In this document: positions 33,291 through 45,861 of the stretch, piece by piece
Position numbering within the stretch: position 1 is the stretch's first letter
How the letters are laid out: each line of letters begins with the position of its first letter
Assembly: GCA_007922195.1 (NCBI GenBank)
Contig: ML682116.1
Location: forward strand, 1,260,433-1,324,432
Direction: 5' to 3'
Source of the DNA: Podocnemis expansa
Lineage: Eukaryota; Chordata; Testudines; Podocnemididae
Length of the DNA: 64,000 bases
The notes under the pieces: generated by a model
What the model was told of the DNA's origin: nothing
Databases searched by the model: none
What the model saw: only the letters and a program-made list of their open reading frames with translations
Translations under genes and position numbers: made by a program

Positions 33291-35755
33291 CTTGCTGACT
33301 GGGCAGGGTGTGGTCCCGACGCACACACCTGGGAGCCTGGGGAAAACGCATATGCCCCATACTTGTACAAGCATTCCAGATGAATCAGCCCCAAATGCTT
33401 GGTCCCATGTCACCCTAAAGATGCCCTTTGGAGAGAAAGTGATGTCAGGGACCACAGGTGTTGAACTCCAGTCCACAAGGCTCCTCAGAATCAGTTAAGT
33501 GCCAACTTGCCACACAGTAATCTGATAACTGCCTTTAGGATAGGAGCTGAACTCTGATAGAGGATGCCAGTCCTATAATCTGACTGGCATAATGTGGGTG
33601 TCCTAACTGGTTCTGCATGCTTTGGACTGCTTCCATTGAGATACATGCTCCTAGTGCCTGCCACTGGTATCCTGACCCTGCCTGCCTCCTGACACTTAAA
33701 TCCCTGTTTGCCCTTTAGCCTGTCTTAAGACTCTGATCTCCTGGTAACTTGACCTGCTCTGACCACAAGGTCAAACCATCAACATCCCAGTCATGAAAGT
33801 GTATGATTTCCAGATCATGTAGATATACCCTTGCCAGCTCTGTTTGTGCTAAAAATAGGAGCATAGTCAGTGTAACATGGGCAGCAGCTCAGGCTAGCCA
33901 TGGCTAGAGTATGTCCCTGGAAAGTCTGGGTATGTTCAGTTCAGTGACAGTACTTGTCAGTATTAATATTAATATGCCAGATGTTAACTCCATAATGTCC
34001 CTCTTGAACTGCATTTTAAGTGTTAATTCTGGGTTCAAGCAATTTAAAAAATTAGCTGGCACATGAAAGAGAAAGAGAATATAAGGAAGTTCAGAGATGC
34101 ATAATTAATATTGAAATGTTGCACAGCTGCCATAATATAATGTTAAAGTTAACATACATGCAAGAGAGTGGTGAAATTCAAGTTAAGTTTTCCATAGGAA
34201 TTTTTTCTTTGCCCTTTTCTGAGGTAAGGATCATTCACTAGAAGCACATAATGCATATTTTGGTAATGCGTTGTGCCACAAGGATTTTCATAGGTCACCT
34301 CTGGGGAGCAAATGAAACATTTATGGTACCACGGTATTTGACTTTACACTTGTTAAAGGCAGACCTTCAATCCCCCTGGTATTTCCTATTTTAAGTATAG
34401 GAAACACTGAAAACATCACAGTCAATAAAACTATCATGCAGTAAATGTCTCAAAGTTGATGTGAAGAACTTTTTTTTTCTCTTAGATCTTCAAAAGCACT
34501 TAAGAACTTTTGATATCCAAAGGCAGATTAAGTAGTTCTCCGGAAAAAAAAAAAAACCTGGGAAATCAAATACCAAGTACTGAAAACTGCAAAAAGGAAA
34601 CAAATAGATAGGGGTTACTACAGTCTAACAAGAATCTGTCTCCCTCCCGTTCTTGGAAAAGAAAGAGCCTGTTTCATTCAAAATGGGTGAAATACTTCAG
34701 TTTGGTTACCAAAGGTACCAAACATTAGACACAATCTTAAAGGGCCTTACACTTTTTGTGATCATATATATAAGCGGAAGAGTAAACGTAAAATGCTATC
34801 CAATCAAAATGGTAGCATTTGCATTCACACTTCAGAGGTTTGCATGACTATAGGAGAAGCAGCTGGTGAAGAAGCAGGCACTCCACACTTGCAGTTTTTC
34901 ACACCAGTAAGGAGTTATTTGATGGCCTCACGGGTATTTGGCAAAAACCCTAAGACTCATATGCATCTGATGTTCTGACTGTGATCCAACTCAATTATGT
35001 AATTAGGAATTTGATTACCTAAGCAAGTGGAGCTTCTCTTTTGTTCATTAACAAACAACAAGTTCCCAAGTTCATTCTAGTTGCTTTTTACTTGAAACAC
35101 ATAACAGCCAACTTCCAAATACCAGTTGCAGGAGGTACAGGAATCAGACAACAAAATGTAATCCCGGAAAGAAAAGCCCAGGTTTTTTATTTTAAAAAAT
35201 AGTGTTCAATAAAGAGTCTTTATGCCAAATATGTATGAGTTTGATATTATTACTTTTTAGTATCATAAATTTAACAGAAGGGATTATCAGTGCCACAAAG
35301 GAAATGATGTAACAGCCCACTGCATACCTCTGTAGCCACAATATAGCTGACTGTGGGTAAAGGTAATTATTACTTCTAGCTCCAAACCACAAGGAAGTAA
35401 TATAATCGATTTTCCTGTATCTGCTAAATGAAGAACCAGAACCAGAACCTCCCAGGAAACAGGTTACAACATATGGTGTGATCCAATATGTCATACTAGC
35501 ATTGTCTGATACACTCTAAAAACACCTCTTCTGAAGATAAAAGAAGGGCAAATTTAACCTATTTGAAATCAACAGTTATAAATGTCTCTCTTTTCCATTT
35601 CATTGATGGTCCCCTTTGTTGCTGTATTATCACAGAGGATAGACAGAAACCTTATTTTGCATGTGTCTATCAAGCCCCTCTTATTTCTATGCAACAGTCC
35701 AAAACTTTCCAAATCCCTCTTCATATGGATATTTTTCATACAACTAATTAATTTA
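33291..35755. other. Intron-like sequence; possible gypsy 3' remnants at 33490-33800
   Basis: 33490-33800 is richer in C/T with phrases such as CCTGCCTGCCTCCTGACACT and CTGGTAACTTGACCTGC that suggest a turtle gypsy LTR or 3' untranslated region by memory. The rest is AT-rich and unassigned. Confidence 0.35.
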
Positions 35756-35759
35756 GGCA

Positions 35760-36870
35760 CTTCTCTTCAAACCCCCTTTATTTCATTTTTGAGATAGTGG
35801 CCATTGTTTATTAAGCTCTTTTGGAACTCTGGAATGAATGCAATCTGGCCTTTGTGTCTTGTTGCTCTTTATCAGTTTGTTCCAGCACCTCTTATTTTGG
35901 CACACTAATTTCTCATGGTACCTCATCTTCATTAAATAAAAAGCACAGGAATAGAGTATGTGTTTCCCTAACATTCTCTGTATAGAAATTGATGAAAGAA
36001 AATCTCTATGCTTCTCTGTAGTGTCCTTATTCTTCTTAACTGATCCATATTAGTCTTATTGAATTCCCTGCAGGTTGCCTGCTTCTGAAATACTTTTTAT
36101 TTGCTTGGGATAGGGACCAGGGTTCTTTTTACTAATTGCTCTTTATAATCCTGCTTTGCATTCCTAAATTCCATCTTACATTTCATTCACCATAGTTTAT
36201 GCTTCTATTGACTTCACTAGGATTGGCATTGGGGGATGTCAGCCATCTGCTTCTTTTTATTTGACTTCTTAGTCTGACATCCTGTTAGCTTTCCAGAATT
36301 CCCTCATTTTTGTTGTAATTGCTGTCTATAATTTACTTCATATAGCGACACTTTTTGTAACTCATCTTCCTATCAGAAGTCTTTCAGCAACCTGTATGTT
36401 CCTCAACCACTGTCAGTTTTTCTCCAGTTCCTACCTTAAACAATCCACAAAACCTCATTAATTTTCTGTGCCAGCCATCAGAACCTACTTTATTTAAGGT
36501 GAAGCCCTTCAGCACAGGTTCTCCCTTCACCACAATTCTCAACATGGTGCAAAATTTAAACCCCTCTTCTAGACAGCATCTTCTCATCCATGAACTGAGA
36601 TGCTGAATGTCTCTCTGTGTTGCTAAATCTCCACATTAGTCCTAAAACATTTCAGACAAATTTACCATCAAGGTCAAGGAACCAAGAATTCTCCCTGTTT
36701 CCTGGACCCGTGTCTTATGCCTCCTTACTTTATTAGTCTTAAGTATATACCTCAATTGCAGACACGAGCTCCTTCCCAGTACTCATTAGAAGTCTGGCTA
36801 CATGTCTCTTAAGTTTCAGCACCTTTGCACCCAATAGGAAAGTCAGCAAGTAGTTCTCATACTCAATAGG
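35760..36870 (-). mobile_element. Possible very old LINE relic
   Basis: Pyrimidine-rich on the plus strand and continuous in style, with phrases such as AGAAGTCTGGCTACATGTCT and TTCAGCACCTTTGCACCCAA that recall reverse-complemented CR1/L3-type LINE coding sequence. A 67-codon minus frame at 36384-36587 (EGEPVLKGF-like) is compatible but not diagnostic. Weak call. Confidence 0.3.
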
Positions 36871-37460
36871 TATGCAATTATTTCTAGAGATTTAATTATC
36901 TAATTCCTCTTTCAAAATAAATTATTATGGGATTACTTGCCTAATATAATATTTAGAATGTTTTCTGGATTCATTTTTATTTTTCCTTTGGACTCACGTC
37001 TACAAAATAAAAACCAAAGAACGAAAAAGTCCACAACAAACCACATGCCTAACCATGACAAAACAAAAATAAAGTCAGATTAAGTAATCAAAACAGTCTT
37101 AAACAATGAAAATCATTCATAACTGTTATAGTAGAAACACCTTCACCATTGTCTAATGGGCAAACACATACTTAATCTTAGAAGAAAAGTCCCAAAATCA
37201 ATTTATCCCTCAAAACCTAAGTAAATCTGAGACATCTGCTAAATAAATCTATATAAATCTCAAATGTTTTCATCAGATGTATTGGAAAATAATGAAAGTG
37301 GAAAAAGAAGCTGTTTTTACTCTAACAGCAGATGGTATACAACCAAAGAGTTAGTTGTGGAATTCTTTCACAGATGCAAATATTTTCAGGGGGTTTTGTT
37401 ACAACAAGCTCTAATTAGTACCTGTGGGTAATTACATACAGATTTTGAAAAAATAAATTC
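36871..37460. other. Unassigned interval
   Basis: AT-rich, no feature seen. Confidence 0.4.
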
Positions 37461-37464
37461 ATAA

Positions 37465-37735
37465 TTTAGACTAAAATTTTCAAAACTGAATGCCTAACAT
37501 TAGGCTCACAAAACCATAGCCAGTCATCTAAATAAAATGGCCTGATCTGTGAATAGTCAGTGCTTCTGAAAATAAGCACACTCCTATTTAGGCACTTACA
37601 TGTAGTTAAAGGTCAAAATTTACAGGAGTAATTATTACACGGGCATCGCATTACCCAGGATACCAACTGGACACCTTAAAATGATGAATTTTAAAGGGTG
37701 GGTGCTCAGCACTTTTTGAAAAGTTGGTTCTTTTT
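37465..37735. repeat. Old interspersed repeat of the 'TTTCAAAACTG..GCACT' type
   Basis: ATTTTCAAAACTGAATGCCT, CTTCTGAAAATAAGCAC, TATTTAGGCACTTACATG and GGTGGGTGCTCAGCACTTTT recur in similar form at 46555-46790 and at the window end (63975-64000). It recalls a widespread reptile repeat of unclear class. Confidence 0.45.
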
Positions 37736-37774
37736 ATGTGTCTCCAGTTAAGCACTCAAAGAATGATGCACAAA

Positions 37775-38277
37775 AAATCATAGAATCATAAAAGAATAGG
37801 ATTGGAAGGGTCCTCAGAAGGTCATCTTGTCCAGCTCCCTGCTTTAAGCAGGATCTACCCCAACTAATCCCAGCCATGGCTTCATCAAGTCTCCCCTTAA
37901 AAATCTCTAAGGATGGAGATTCCACCCCCTCCCCAGGTAACCCATTCCAGTGCCTCATGACCTTCTTAGTGAACAAGTTTTTCCAAACAGCCAACGTAGA
38001 CTTCCACCACTGCAACTTGAGACCAGTGCTCCTAGTTCTGTTATCTACTGACACTGAGAACAGCCTAGATTCATCCTTCATGGAACCCCCTTTGTGGTAA
38101 GCTGCTATCAAATTCCCCCTCATTCTTCTCTTCTGCAGACTAAACATACCTAGTTCCCTCAGCCTGTCCTCATGAAATGCCACACTCCAACTCACTAATC
38201 ATTCTTGTTGTCCTCTTCTGGATTCTCTCCAATTTGTCCCCAACCTTTCTGTAGTGGGGAACCCAACACTGGACATC
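37775..38277 (-). mobile_element. CR1 LINE 3' fragment, minus strand
   Basis: On the minus strand the 3' coding end reads EDRLRELGMFSLQKRRMRGN, then LFSVSVDNRTRSTGLKLQ, KNLFTKKVMRHWNGLPGEGV and ESPSLEIFKGRLD. It is followed by the terminus with TATGATTCTATGATTTTTTG. This ordered block is diagnostic for CR1. It is 5'-truncated at about 38277, directly beside the 702-bp foldback element. Confidence 0.9.
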
Positions 38278-38280
38278 TTG

Positions 38281-38982
38281 GGCACATCTACATTGCCCAG
38301 CACTTTCAAAAAAAATTTCCGAGATAAGTATTTCAAAATACTTATCTTGAAAAAACTTTATTTCAAAAATGCTATTTCGGGACAACAGTCTGTTATCCCG
38401 AAATATCGCGGCCTTTTTTATTTCAAAAAAGAAAGTCTACACGGACTTTCTTTTTTGAAAAAAAGCAAGGCAATGGAAGAGATAGGGAGGATATTTCCAA
38501 AAAAAGCCTTTTCCGTATCCGGGGATGGCTTTTTTTGAAAAAGCTATCCCGAAAAAGGCTTTTTATTTCAAAGAAGCTGGAGGGTTCAGCTTTTTTGAAA
38601 AAGCACTCCGGTATCTCAAAATACTGGAGCACTTTTTCAGGATCACTAAACCTCTATTTTTCCAAAAAAAAAAAAAAAATCGGGGGGGGTTAGCTTTTTC
38701 AAAAAAAACCATCCCCAGACATGGAAAAGGCTTTTTTCCAAAATATCCTCCCTATCTCTTCCATTGCCTTGCTTTTTTTTTTGAAAAATAAAATCAGGTG
38801 TAGACTTTCTTTTTTGAAAAAAAAGCTGCAGGATTTCGAGATAACAAAGAGTCCCCGGACCATTCTCCCAAAATAGCAGTTTTGAAAAAAGTTATTTTGA
38901 GATAATTATTTTGAATATATTTCAAAGTAATTTTTTCAAAATTACTTTTTCCAAAAAATACTCTATAATGTAGACATAGTCC
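38281..38982. mobile_element. 702-bp foldback element, TSD TTG
   Basis: Terminal repeats are GGCACATCTACATTG at the left and, as reverse complement, GGACTATGTCTACATT at the right. TTG flanks both sides (38278-38280 and 38983-38985). The interior is a very long inverted repeat. The left arm at about 38429-38544 includes AAGCAAGGCAATGGAAGAGA, GGGAGGATATTTCC and GGGGATGGCTTTTTT. The right arm at about 38691-38816 carries their complements. A- and T-runs of the form TTTTTTGAAAAA recur throughout. Several reading frames on both strands are by-products of this symmetry. Confidence 0.88.
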
Positions 38983-39637
38983 TTGAGAGGTAGCAGTAAC
39001 TTTTGCAAATCTTGGCTTTGAGGATTCTATAAGCAGAGTTGAAGCTTGACACCTTTGGCCACATTCTATGACCCAATCTTCCATTTGGTATAACTCCAAC
39101 ACTACAAAGAAGGTGGAATCTCACTTATAGCCTGATCTGGGAGTTATAGGAAGGTACATAACAGAGACAGAACTGCAAGAAGGTAAGTGAATGTTGGGTA
39201 GGGAGGAGGCGTGACTAGAATATGCTGTGCTCCAGCTATTCTCAACTGGCAGTCTCTTGGGGAAAATTGCCAGCTGGCATAGGTTGAATCAGATCAGTTG
39301 CTCTAACCTGAACCAGGGAAAGGCAAGGAGTCATGGGACTGAAACTGGCACCTGATAGACTCCCTATTTTAAATTTACTTTTGTAAACATCGCAACTTTG
39401 GAAAACAACCAAATGTGATTTTCAAATCAAATATATACTTCTCACTTACAAATTGCATACCCAAATGCATAGCAGTTATACAAAGAGAACAGACTGTTGC
39501 CCTTCTGTTGCTTTTCCAGCTCATGAGTACCAGTGAGAGAGGTTGCATGTATTCATTTTCAAAGCACTGGACTGGCAGTTTGAAGATCTGAGTTCTATGC
39601 ACAACTTCCTGTACAGCTTTGGGCAAATCATTTAGGA

Positions 39638-40047
39638 CCAGACTACATCACTCCTACTCCACGTTAAGTAATACTTCATACTGGCAATAATCCTACCAAA
39701 GTCAAAAGAACTAGCCAGGAGTAAAGAACTATTCAGGGTGAGGCCATGTCAATAGGTACAGCACTGCAGAGGCACAGCTGTATCAATGCAGCTGCATTGC
39801 TGACGTGCTTCTGGTGAAGATGCTCCATACTGACGAAAGGGAGAGCTCTCCCGTCAGCCTAATAAAAACATCTCCGCAAACAGGCAAAGCTGTGTTTGGC
39901 AGAAGAAGCTCTCCCAATGATAAGCATTTCTGTCACTATAAGTTATGTTGCTTTGGGGAATGGTTTATTCATACCCTTGAGTGATATGAATTATGCTGAT
40001 ATAAGCTACAGTGTAGACACATAATAAGCAGAACCACCTGGTCTTGA
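39638..40047. mobile_element. Element inside the MIR SINE, TSD ATTTAGGA
   Basis: Flanked by ATTTAGGA at 39630-39637 and at 40048-40055 without mismatch. The outer parts (CCAGACTACATCACTCCTAC at the left, GAACCACCTGGTCTTG at the right) resemble an old element with CAG-CCCAGATTCTGC ends. An 8-bp duplication suits hAT. Its own centre is occupied by a MITE (39742-40022). Confidence 0.75.
39742..40022 (+). mobile_element. Turtle MITE nested in the element at 39638
   Basis: GGCCATGTCAATAGGTACAG at the left and GCTACAGTGTAGACACATA at the right give worn GGC-ATGTCTACAC ends. Inside are CAGCTGCATTGCTGAC, GAGAGCTCTCCCGTCAGC and AGAAGCTCTCCC. These blocks, and their order, are those of a familiar turtle MITE related to 6434-6684, which lies in the opposite orientation. 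Confidence 0.7.
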
Positions 40048-40200
40048 ATTTAGGATACCTCATTTTCCCTACCTGTAAAACTAGGATAATGATAATTAAC
40101 TATTTCAGCGGGATGTTGTGAGACTCAGCTTCTTAATACACCTAAAGTACATGAAAAGTCTAAGATAAAGGCACTAGGAGAACACATCATTACTATTACT

Positions 40201-42102
40201 GAGACACACAGGAACAAATTCTGAACCAACTGTTATTTATGCCCTTTACAGTCAAAACCACCCATCATTTAATGTCATCTCTTGTAATATGGATCATAGC
40301 CCATCACCAAATTAAAATATGACATTTAAAATTAAAAGCTCACTTGTACAGTTTGTGTATTTACATAGAGTAAGCCAATCTAATTTAAATGATAAACAAC
40401 AAAAGCCAAGCAATGAACTATGTACACACAGATGACCTGGTGTAGATGGGTGTCAAAAATAACACTGTGGAAGACTTCCATTTTATTTCATTTTCATTCA
40501 GATTTCATATTAAACAAAAAAATAACTTTCCAGATGTTTTCCTTGTGGAAACAGCCTTGGAAAAGTAAATGGATATAAATGTATTGCTAAGGCTGAAAGG
40601 ACCCTGGGCTCCAACTGGGCTTCACTGCTTCAGCAAGAGACTGGAGAGGAAGACAAAGATCCCTGCCACTACCATCACCACCACACACCCTCTGTATGTA
40701 TAATATGCCCATTCCATCTGTGGTGCATCCTGACATTTTATAATGATACACCTTTCCCAGACCCTCTAACCAGCCATGTGCATACTGTCCAATGATGATG
40801 GAGATGAATTTGTTATGGTTTTTATGGTGAACAAGGGCTTCACATAAAAACTCATTTATACTAAGTATCAGCCATGTGGTATGGGAAGTGTCACATGTTG
40901 TGACTCTGAAGGGCAAACTTTACATGATGTCTAGAATAACCATTACAGCACAATATGCCTGATTTTCCAACCCTTACTCAAAGAGTAGTCCTACTTAGTA
41001 AGTTTCCCCTAATAGCTGTTCTGCTAAAGAAATCATTTGCCTCTTATATGCACAGTTATGTTATGGAAAAATAGATTTGTAGAAGAAAAACAAATCTCAA
41101 TAGTCAGGAAGCCTTGAATGCTCACACACGTACTGCTTGGGCTAATAGTAAGCAAAGGAACCATTAACAGCAGCATCATACCATTCATACTAATATTTCA
41201 CTCCACTTTTGACAGTCCATGGGGGCCTCACCTGTTTCTCCATGCACAGAGTACATAATCAGTATAGGTTTTCAAATCTTACACACCACACTGAGTCCCT
41301 GAGAGCCTCACTTTAAGTACTCCATCCATCTTTCACCTGCTATGTAGCTGTTGTGGTTTATTTATGTATCATTCATTGTTTGGCTAAAGCTGGCCAGTCA
41401 GTTCCAAGTACTCACCCCCCTCACACAGCTATAAAGCTTGTTCACCCACAGAGGAATGCCACTTACTACTGGCACTTGCTTAGTGTTGTAAAGTAAATCC
41501 AGATGGACGTGCCTCCCTGCAGACTGTGGCCCTGCTTCTGAAAGAAGGATTCTCTACCTTCCCCCATAAGCAGTTGATTCCTGTATAACTGGGAAGTGAT
41601 CTTTACAACCCTTCGGAAAAGGACCTGAGCTCATAGCTGGAACTGTTGGATTCTGGCCTAAACCATAGGCATCCAGGTATCATGGTGACGATTGCAAACT
41701 AGAAGCATAAATAGGTGAAACAATCAAACAAAATTTTGGGTGGCTCAGCTTTAGTTGTCTGTCTTTTTCTCAGCACTCTGCTTCCTGTGCAATCAGAGAA
41801 ATTAGCTGTAACGTTCAGAGAACAGTATTTGGTGTATGATGACCGTTAAGGTGCACGATTTGCACTGTACTTCACTAACATCGACGTCAAAGTCATAAAG
41901 CCATAAGGGATAGAAGACTTCTGTCAGTCTCCTGCTAGGCTAAGTCTCAGAAATAAGAATTCTGCAGGATATCTACTGAAAAGTAGAATTAGGAAACAAG
42001 TAAGCATTTCCAGTATGGCCAATCCTTTTATGTTTCTCTCATTCCCAGTGTACTCTCCCACCTGCTGCTCCTCTTTCATGGATTTCCTTGTCAGGAGTAT
42101 GC
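40201..42102. other. Intron-like sequence without recognised features
   Basis: No gene or repeat family recognised. The 109-codon minus frame at 40587-40916 shows no domain and no splice context. Confidence 0.45.
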
Positions 42103-42114
42103 AGAGTTAATAAG

Positions 42115-43212
42115 AAAAAAAAATAACAAGGAGTCTCGTGGCACTTAAAGACTAACAGATTTATTTTTTGCATGAGCTTTCATGGGAGAAAATCCCACTT
42201 CGTCAGATGCTTCGAAGATGGGGGAACTCACAGAATAGAATGAAAATAAATGCAAGGGGGTGTAAAAGGTGCAAGGGGGGATGATCAGGTCACACAGTAA
42301 CAGCACACCAGAGCAGTTGTTTAGGTTCAAACCCTGGGAAGGTTGAAGTCAAATTACCTTTTGTAATGGGAAAAGAAGCCATAGTCTCAATTCAATCCTG
42401 CTTTCATACAATTTAATTTGCATATTAATTCCAGTTCAGCTGTTTCTCTTCAAAGAAAGTCTTGATATCCCATTGACATGTCTGAGTACAGTTGTTAACA
42501 AATCATTTATCGAGTGATTAGAAAAATGGAAGTGCTCAGCGACTGGTTTTTTTGGTTTGTGATTTCTGATATCAGTTCTATGTTCATTTATTCTTTTGCG
42601 CAGGGATTGTCCTGTTTATCCGATGTATAAAGTGTTGGGGCATTTCTGGCACATGATGGCATAAATCATATTAGTAGATGAGCAGATAAATGAGCCTTTG
42701 ATGGAGTAGCTGACTTGATTAGGACCTATGATGGTGTCTTTTGTGCAGATATGTGGGCACACTTGGCAGCGTGGTCTGTTGCAGGGATATGTGCCTGCTT
42801 TGATGTTTCTGTTATTAGATCTGTAGTTGCTGATGAGTATATGTTTAAGATTGGGTGACTGTCTGTAGGCAAGGAGAGGTCTGTCTCCCAAGCCTTGAGA
42901 GAGTGAGGGATCATCTCTTAGAATAGGATGTAGGTCCTTAATGATCTGTTGTAGAGGTCTGACTTGAGGGTTGTATGTGGTGACTAGTAGCGTTCTGTTT
43001 TCTTTCTTGGGCCTCTCCTGCAGTAGATGATTTTGGGGTACCTGTCTAGCTCCATTCTGTAAGTTTCCCCATCTTCAAAGCATCTGATGAAGTGGAATTT
43101 TCTGCCATGAAAGCTCATGTGAAAAATAAATCTTTAAGTGCCACACAATTCCTTGTTTAGTTTTGTTTTTTGCCAGACTAGACTAACACAACTGCCCTTT
43201 TGGAAATTGGCA
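42115..43212 (-). mobile_element. PLE with coding remnant and inverted tail, TSD AGAGTTAATAAG
   Basis: The main part, 42115-43048, is read on the minus strand and is 5'-truncated. It holds the linker and endonuclease coding remnant and the 3' tail. The right part, 43049-43212, is a plus-orientation copy of the tail (CCATTCTGTAAGTTTCCCC onward), so the ends are inverted repeats. The 12-bp AGAGTTAATAAG flanks the whole unit at 42103-42114 and 43213-43224 without mismatch. Confidence 0.93.
42400..42900 (-). pseudogene. PLE C-terminal linker and GIY-YIG endonuclease, broken
   Basis: A minus-strand open frame at 42616-42891 reads GDRPLLAYRQSPNLKHIL, then GTYPCNRPRCQVCPHIC, FICSSTNMIYAIMCQKCP and TLYIG. 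The CNRPRCQVCPH cluster is the Cys/His motif found in Neptune-type PLEs, ahead of the GIY-YIG domain. The frame ends exactly inside the YIG motif at a TAA (42616-42618) where other copies have Gln (LYIGQT). Remnants of the rest of the nuclease continue to about 42400. In an intact element this nuclease opens the target DNA for reverse transcription. Confidence 0.88.
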
Positions 43213-43224
43213 AGAGTTAATAAG

Positions 43225-44638
43225 ACCTATCTGTGGACCATAATTTACACAGGTACCACTATTAAAAATTTAATAATTTCAGCAATAAACTTCCTAGAAC
43301 AATAGTGCCCTTTCTTCCCAAGACCAACAAATTAAAACAAATTTAAGGTTTCTAAAGTAAGTTGTGTAGGAATTACAATTGACCAAGAAAAGGCAGGAAA
43401 TTATTGCAGATCTCTTCATTTTTTGAACCTGATACATTCTGATCTTTTAATCAACTTACATGAACATTTTCACAGATTGTTTCTATGACAATTCACATCT
43501 GCAAATTTTCTGACCAATTTGGTTTATAATGAAAGATCACCCTCAATCTCAATGATCAAGAAACTAGCATCACCCCATAATAGCACACTTTAGCAAAACA
43601 CAATGAGCATATAAAAGAAACAGAACTGAATGTAATCTCTCTTAGTGAAAAGATTTTCTTCTCAGATCAACATGAGCTTAAGCAGAGGTTTAACATTACT
43701 GAAATTGTTATTGTATGTTGTAGTATTAAGACATTTCAAGACTTTCACACTTCAATATAACTAAATGTGGAAGAACTAGATTTTTATTTTTGTCAAAGTT
43801 TGACGGATAATATCACTATTTTTAAGCATTTTAATAGATTTTTCACTGATTTAACTTTTTACAGTTGCTGGAAATTATGAGGAAGACAGACAAATTAAAG
43901 ATGTAGACGTTGAGATTAAAAAAAATTAAACTTTTATAAACTGTTAAAAAATCATCAATATCAAATCAAAATACATAAAGTAAATATCATTAAATCAAGA
44001 AATCATACCTGTCTACACTATCTATTTCTGCTAGTCCACTTGTAACAAGCCTAATTCAAAAATCTAAGATCTTGTCTCAACTGGGGGGGCAGGATTGTAA
44101 TTCATTTTTAAGATGTCAAATTACAGAAGTCAAACACAAATGATCAAACAAGCAAATTCCTTGCTGGGGTCACCTCTCCCCACTGGTCAATAACTTCCTG
44201 AAATGCATTGCCCTATAGGTAGTAGGCACAGGAGCTTGTGTGGAGACTGTCGTCCTCTGCTCACTCCACCTCCCTTCTTCTCTAAAGGAAAAAAAAAGGA
44301 GGAAAAGATTTCCTTGCTGCTTTTCTGTTGCAGGCACAACAGAGAGGCACAGTGGTGTATGCAGAGACAGGAATTAATTGAAAACTTCTTGGGGCTGCAT
44401 GCAGGGGAGGAGCTATGTTTCTATGGTACAGCAAACTGGAAAAACAGGAAAAGTAAGATTAAGAGTTATACTCTGGCTATACAAACATGAATTCAAATTG
44501 TAGATTTCTATGTTGGTGTTATGCCACTGACAGGTGTGATGTTATTAGGATGAATTACAGCACTATTTAATTTGAATTTACTGCTCTGATAGTGGAAACT
44601 GACACTACAGAAGGTTGACGTAAAGAACATTATGTCAA
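43225..44638. other. Intron-like sequence without recognised features
   Basis: AT-rich, no gene or repeat family recognised. The 95-codon plus frame at 44203-44490 shows nothing familiar. Confidence 0.45.
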
Positions 44639-44650
44639 ACTTCTTTGTCA

Positions 44651-44833
44651 ATAAAACTAGCAAGGAGTGCTCTGGCACTTAAAAGACTAACAAATATATT
44701 CACCACATATAGGAACAAATATATATAAATAATATAAATAATTAAATATGACAAATATATTTATTAGTCTTTAAGTAATATAGGGCTCCTTGATTGTTTT
44801 GCTGAACTAGACAAACACGGCTATCCCTTTGGA
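44651..44833. mobile_element. Short PLE tail pair, TSD ACTTCTTTGTCA
   Basis: Left minus tail (AGCAAGGAGTGCTCTGGCAC), AT-rich middle and right plus tail (AGGGCTCCTTGATTGTTTTG, then AAACACGGCTATCCCTTT). The flanks ACTTCTTTGTCA (44639-44650) and ACTTCTCTGTCA (44834-44845) differ at one base. Confidence 0.8.
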
Positions 44834-44845
44834 ACTTCTCTGTCA

Positions 44846-45858
44846 GTGCAGACCAGGGCTAAGTCACTGGTATTTTTATTCTAGTAAGTTTTCAAGCAGC
44901 ATCTTTCTCATTTTGCTAACTGTAAATTTCTATCATTACTGATGGAAATATATTTTTGCCTGTTTGTGGTTTGTCTGATTAAACTGACATTTACTGAAAT
45001 TTACAGATAAAAATCTAATTCTTCCAAGCCTAACTATAACAATATTTTACTACATCTGAGTTCACTTTATGTAGATTCAATTGTAATAAATATTTAGAGC
45101 ATCTGCCAGAAATGGTTTATCAGATCAAGTCATATGCACGTCTTTAAATATTTCCTTTCCATAATAGCCTTCCACTTCTATACGCATTGAAAATAATGAA
45201 ATAGAATTGTACCATAAAAATTATACAGAAAGACTAAACCTACCAAAGTAATGCAAATTTAACATACTGGCCTCTAGCCTATAAATTGTTTCATAAAAGA
45301 AGACCTCTACTCCACCGAAAGACAGGATCTCTAGAGCCACTTGCAGGATTGCGGCCTATAACTGAAATTTCATGAGCTCAACATGCTGTCACAAGGTACA
45401 GAAAACAGTCTGTAAACAGCAAAGTTGGGTAGATGTCCCTGATCCTGCAAAAAGGAACCTTCTGTGAGGCACCAGACACAAGCTGGTGAGTAAAAAATGA
45501 TATAGCCTTAAATCTGAATGTTGTTGCTTCTGCAGGTTTAATTCATCCTATCAGTATAATTTGAATACATGACTTTATTTTGTCCATTAATGAATGCAGT
45601 CTGTAAAGCTATCTTAGTTTATTAAATTGATTACTACCTTTTCAACTTATCACAGGGAAATTTTAACATTAAAAAAAATATATTACCCCAAAAGGGAATT
45701 CTTACAGAGCTTTGAGATATGAAGTAACTATATCTGTGTAGCAACAGTATACTAGAATAAAATTGTTTAACTATTAGAAATCGTAACTTTTAAATGAACC
45801 ATCACAAAGGCACTTATACAAGAGGAAATATATTTTCCTTGTTTATTAATGAACTGAC
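44846..45858. other. Intron-like sequence without recognised features
   Basis: AT-rich, no feature seen. Confidence 0.45.
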
Positions 45859-45861
45859 TAA

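Larger units (their letters stand above)
39535..40200 (+). repeat. MIR-type SINE split by nested insertions
   Basis: The left part, 39535-39629, has ACTGGACTGGCAGTTTGAAG, TCTGAGTTCTATGC and CTTTGGGCAAATCATTTA. The right part, 40056-40200, has CTCATTTTCCCTACCTGTAA, ACTAGGATAATGATAATTAA and GTTGTGAGACTCAGC. Together they give the MIR-like body in order. The break falls in the middle of the core and is filled by 39638-40047. Confidence 0.8.

Noticed and set aside
37876..38195. Long reading frames on both strands (153 codons minus, 74 codons plus)
   Set aside because: They are the CR1 3' domain on the minus strand and its shadow on the plus strand, and the minus frame runs past the element end.
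38254..38791. Lys/Phe-rich frames of 69-94 codons
   Set aside because: They arise from TTTTTTGAAAAA runs of the 702-bp foldback element and are mirrored on the other strand.
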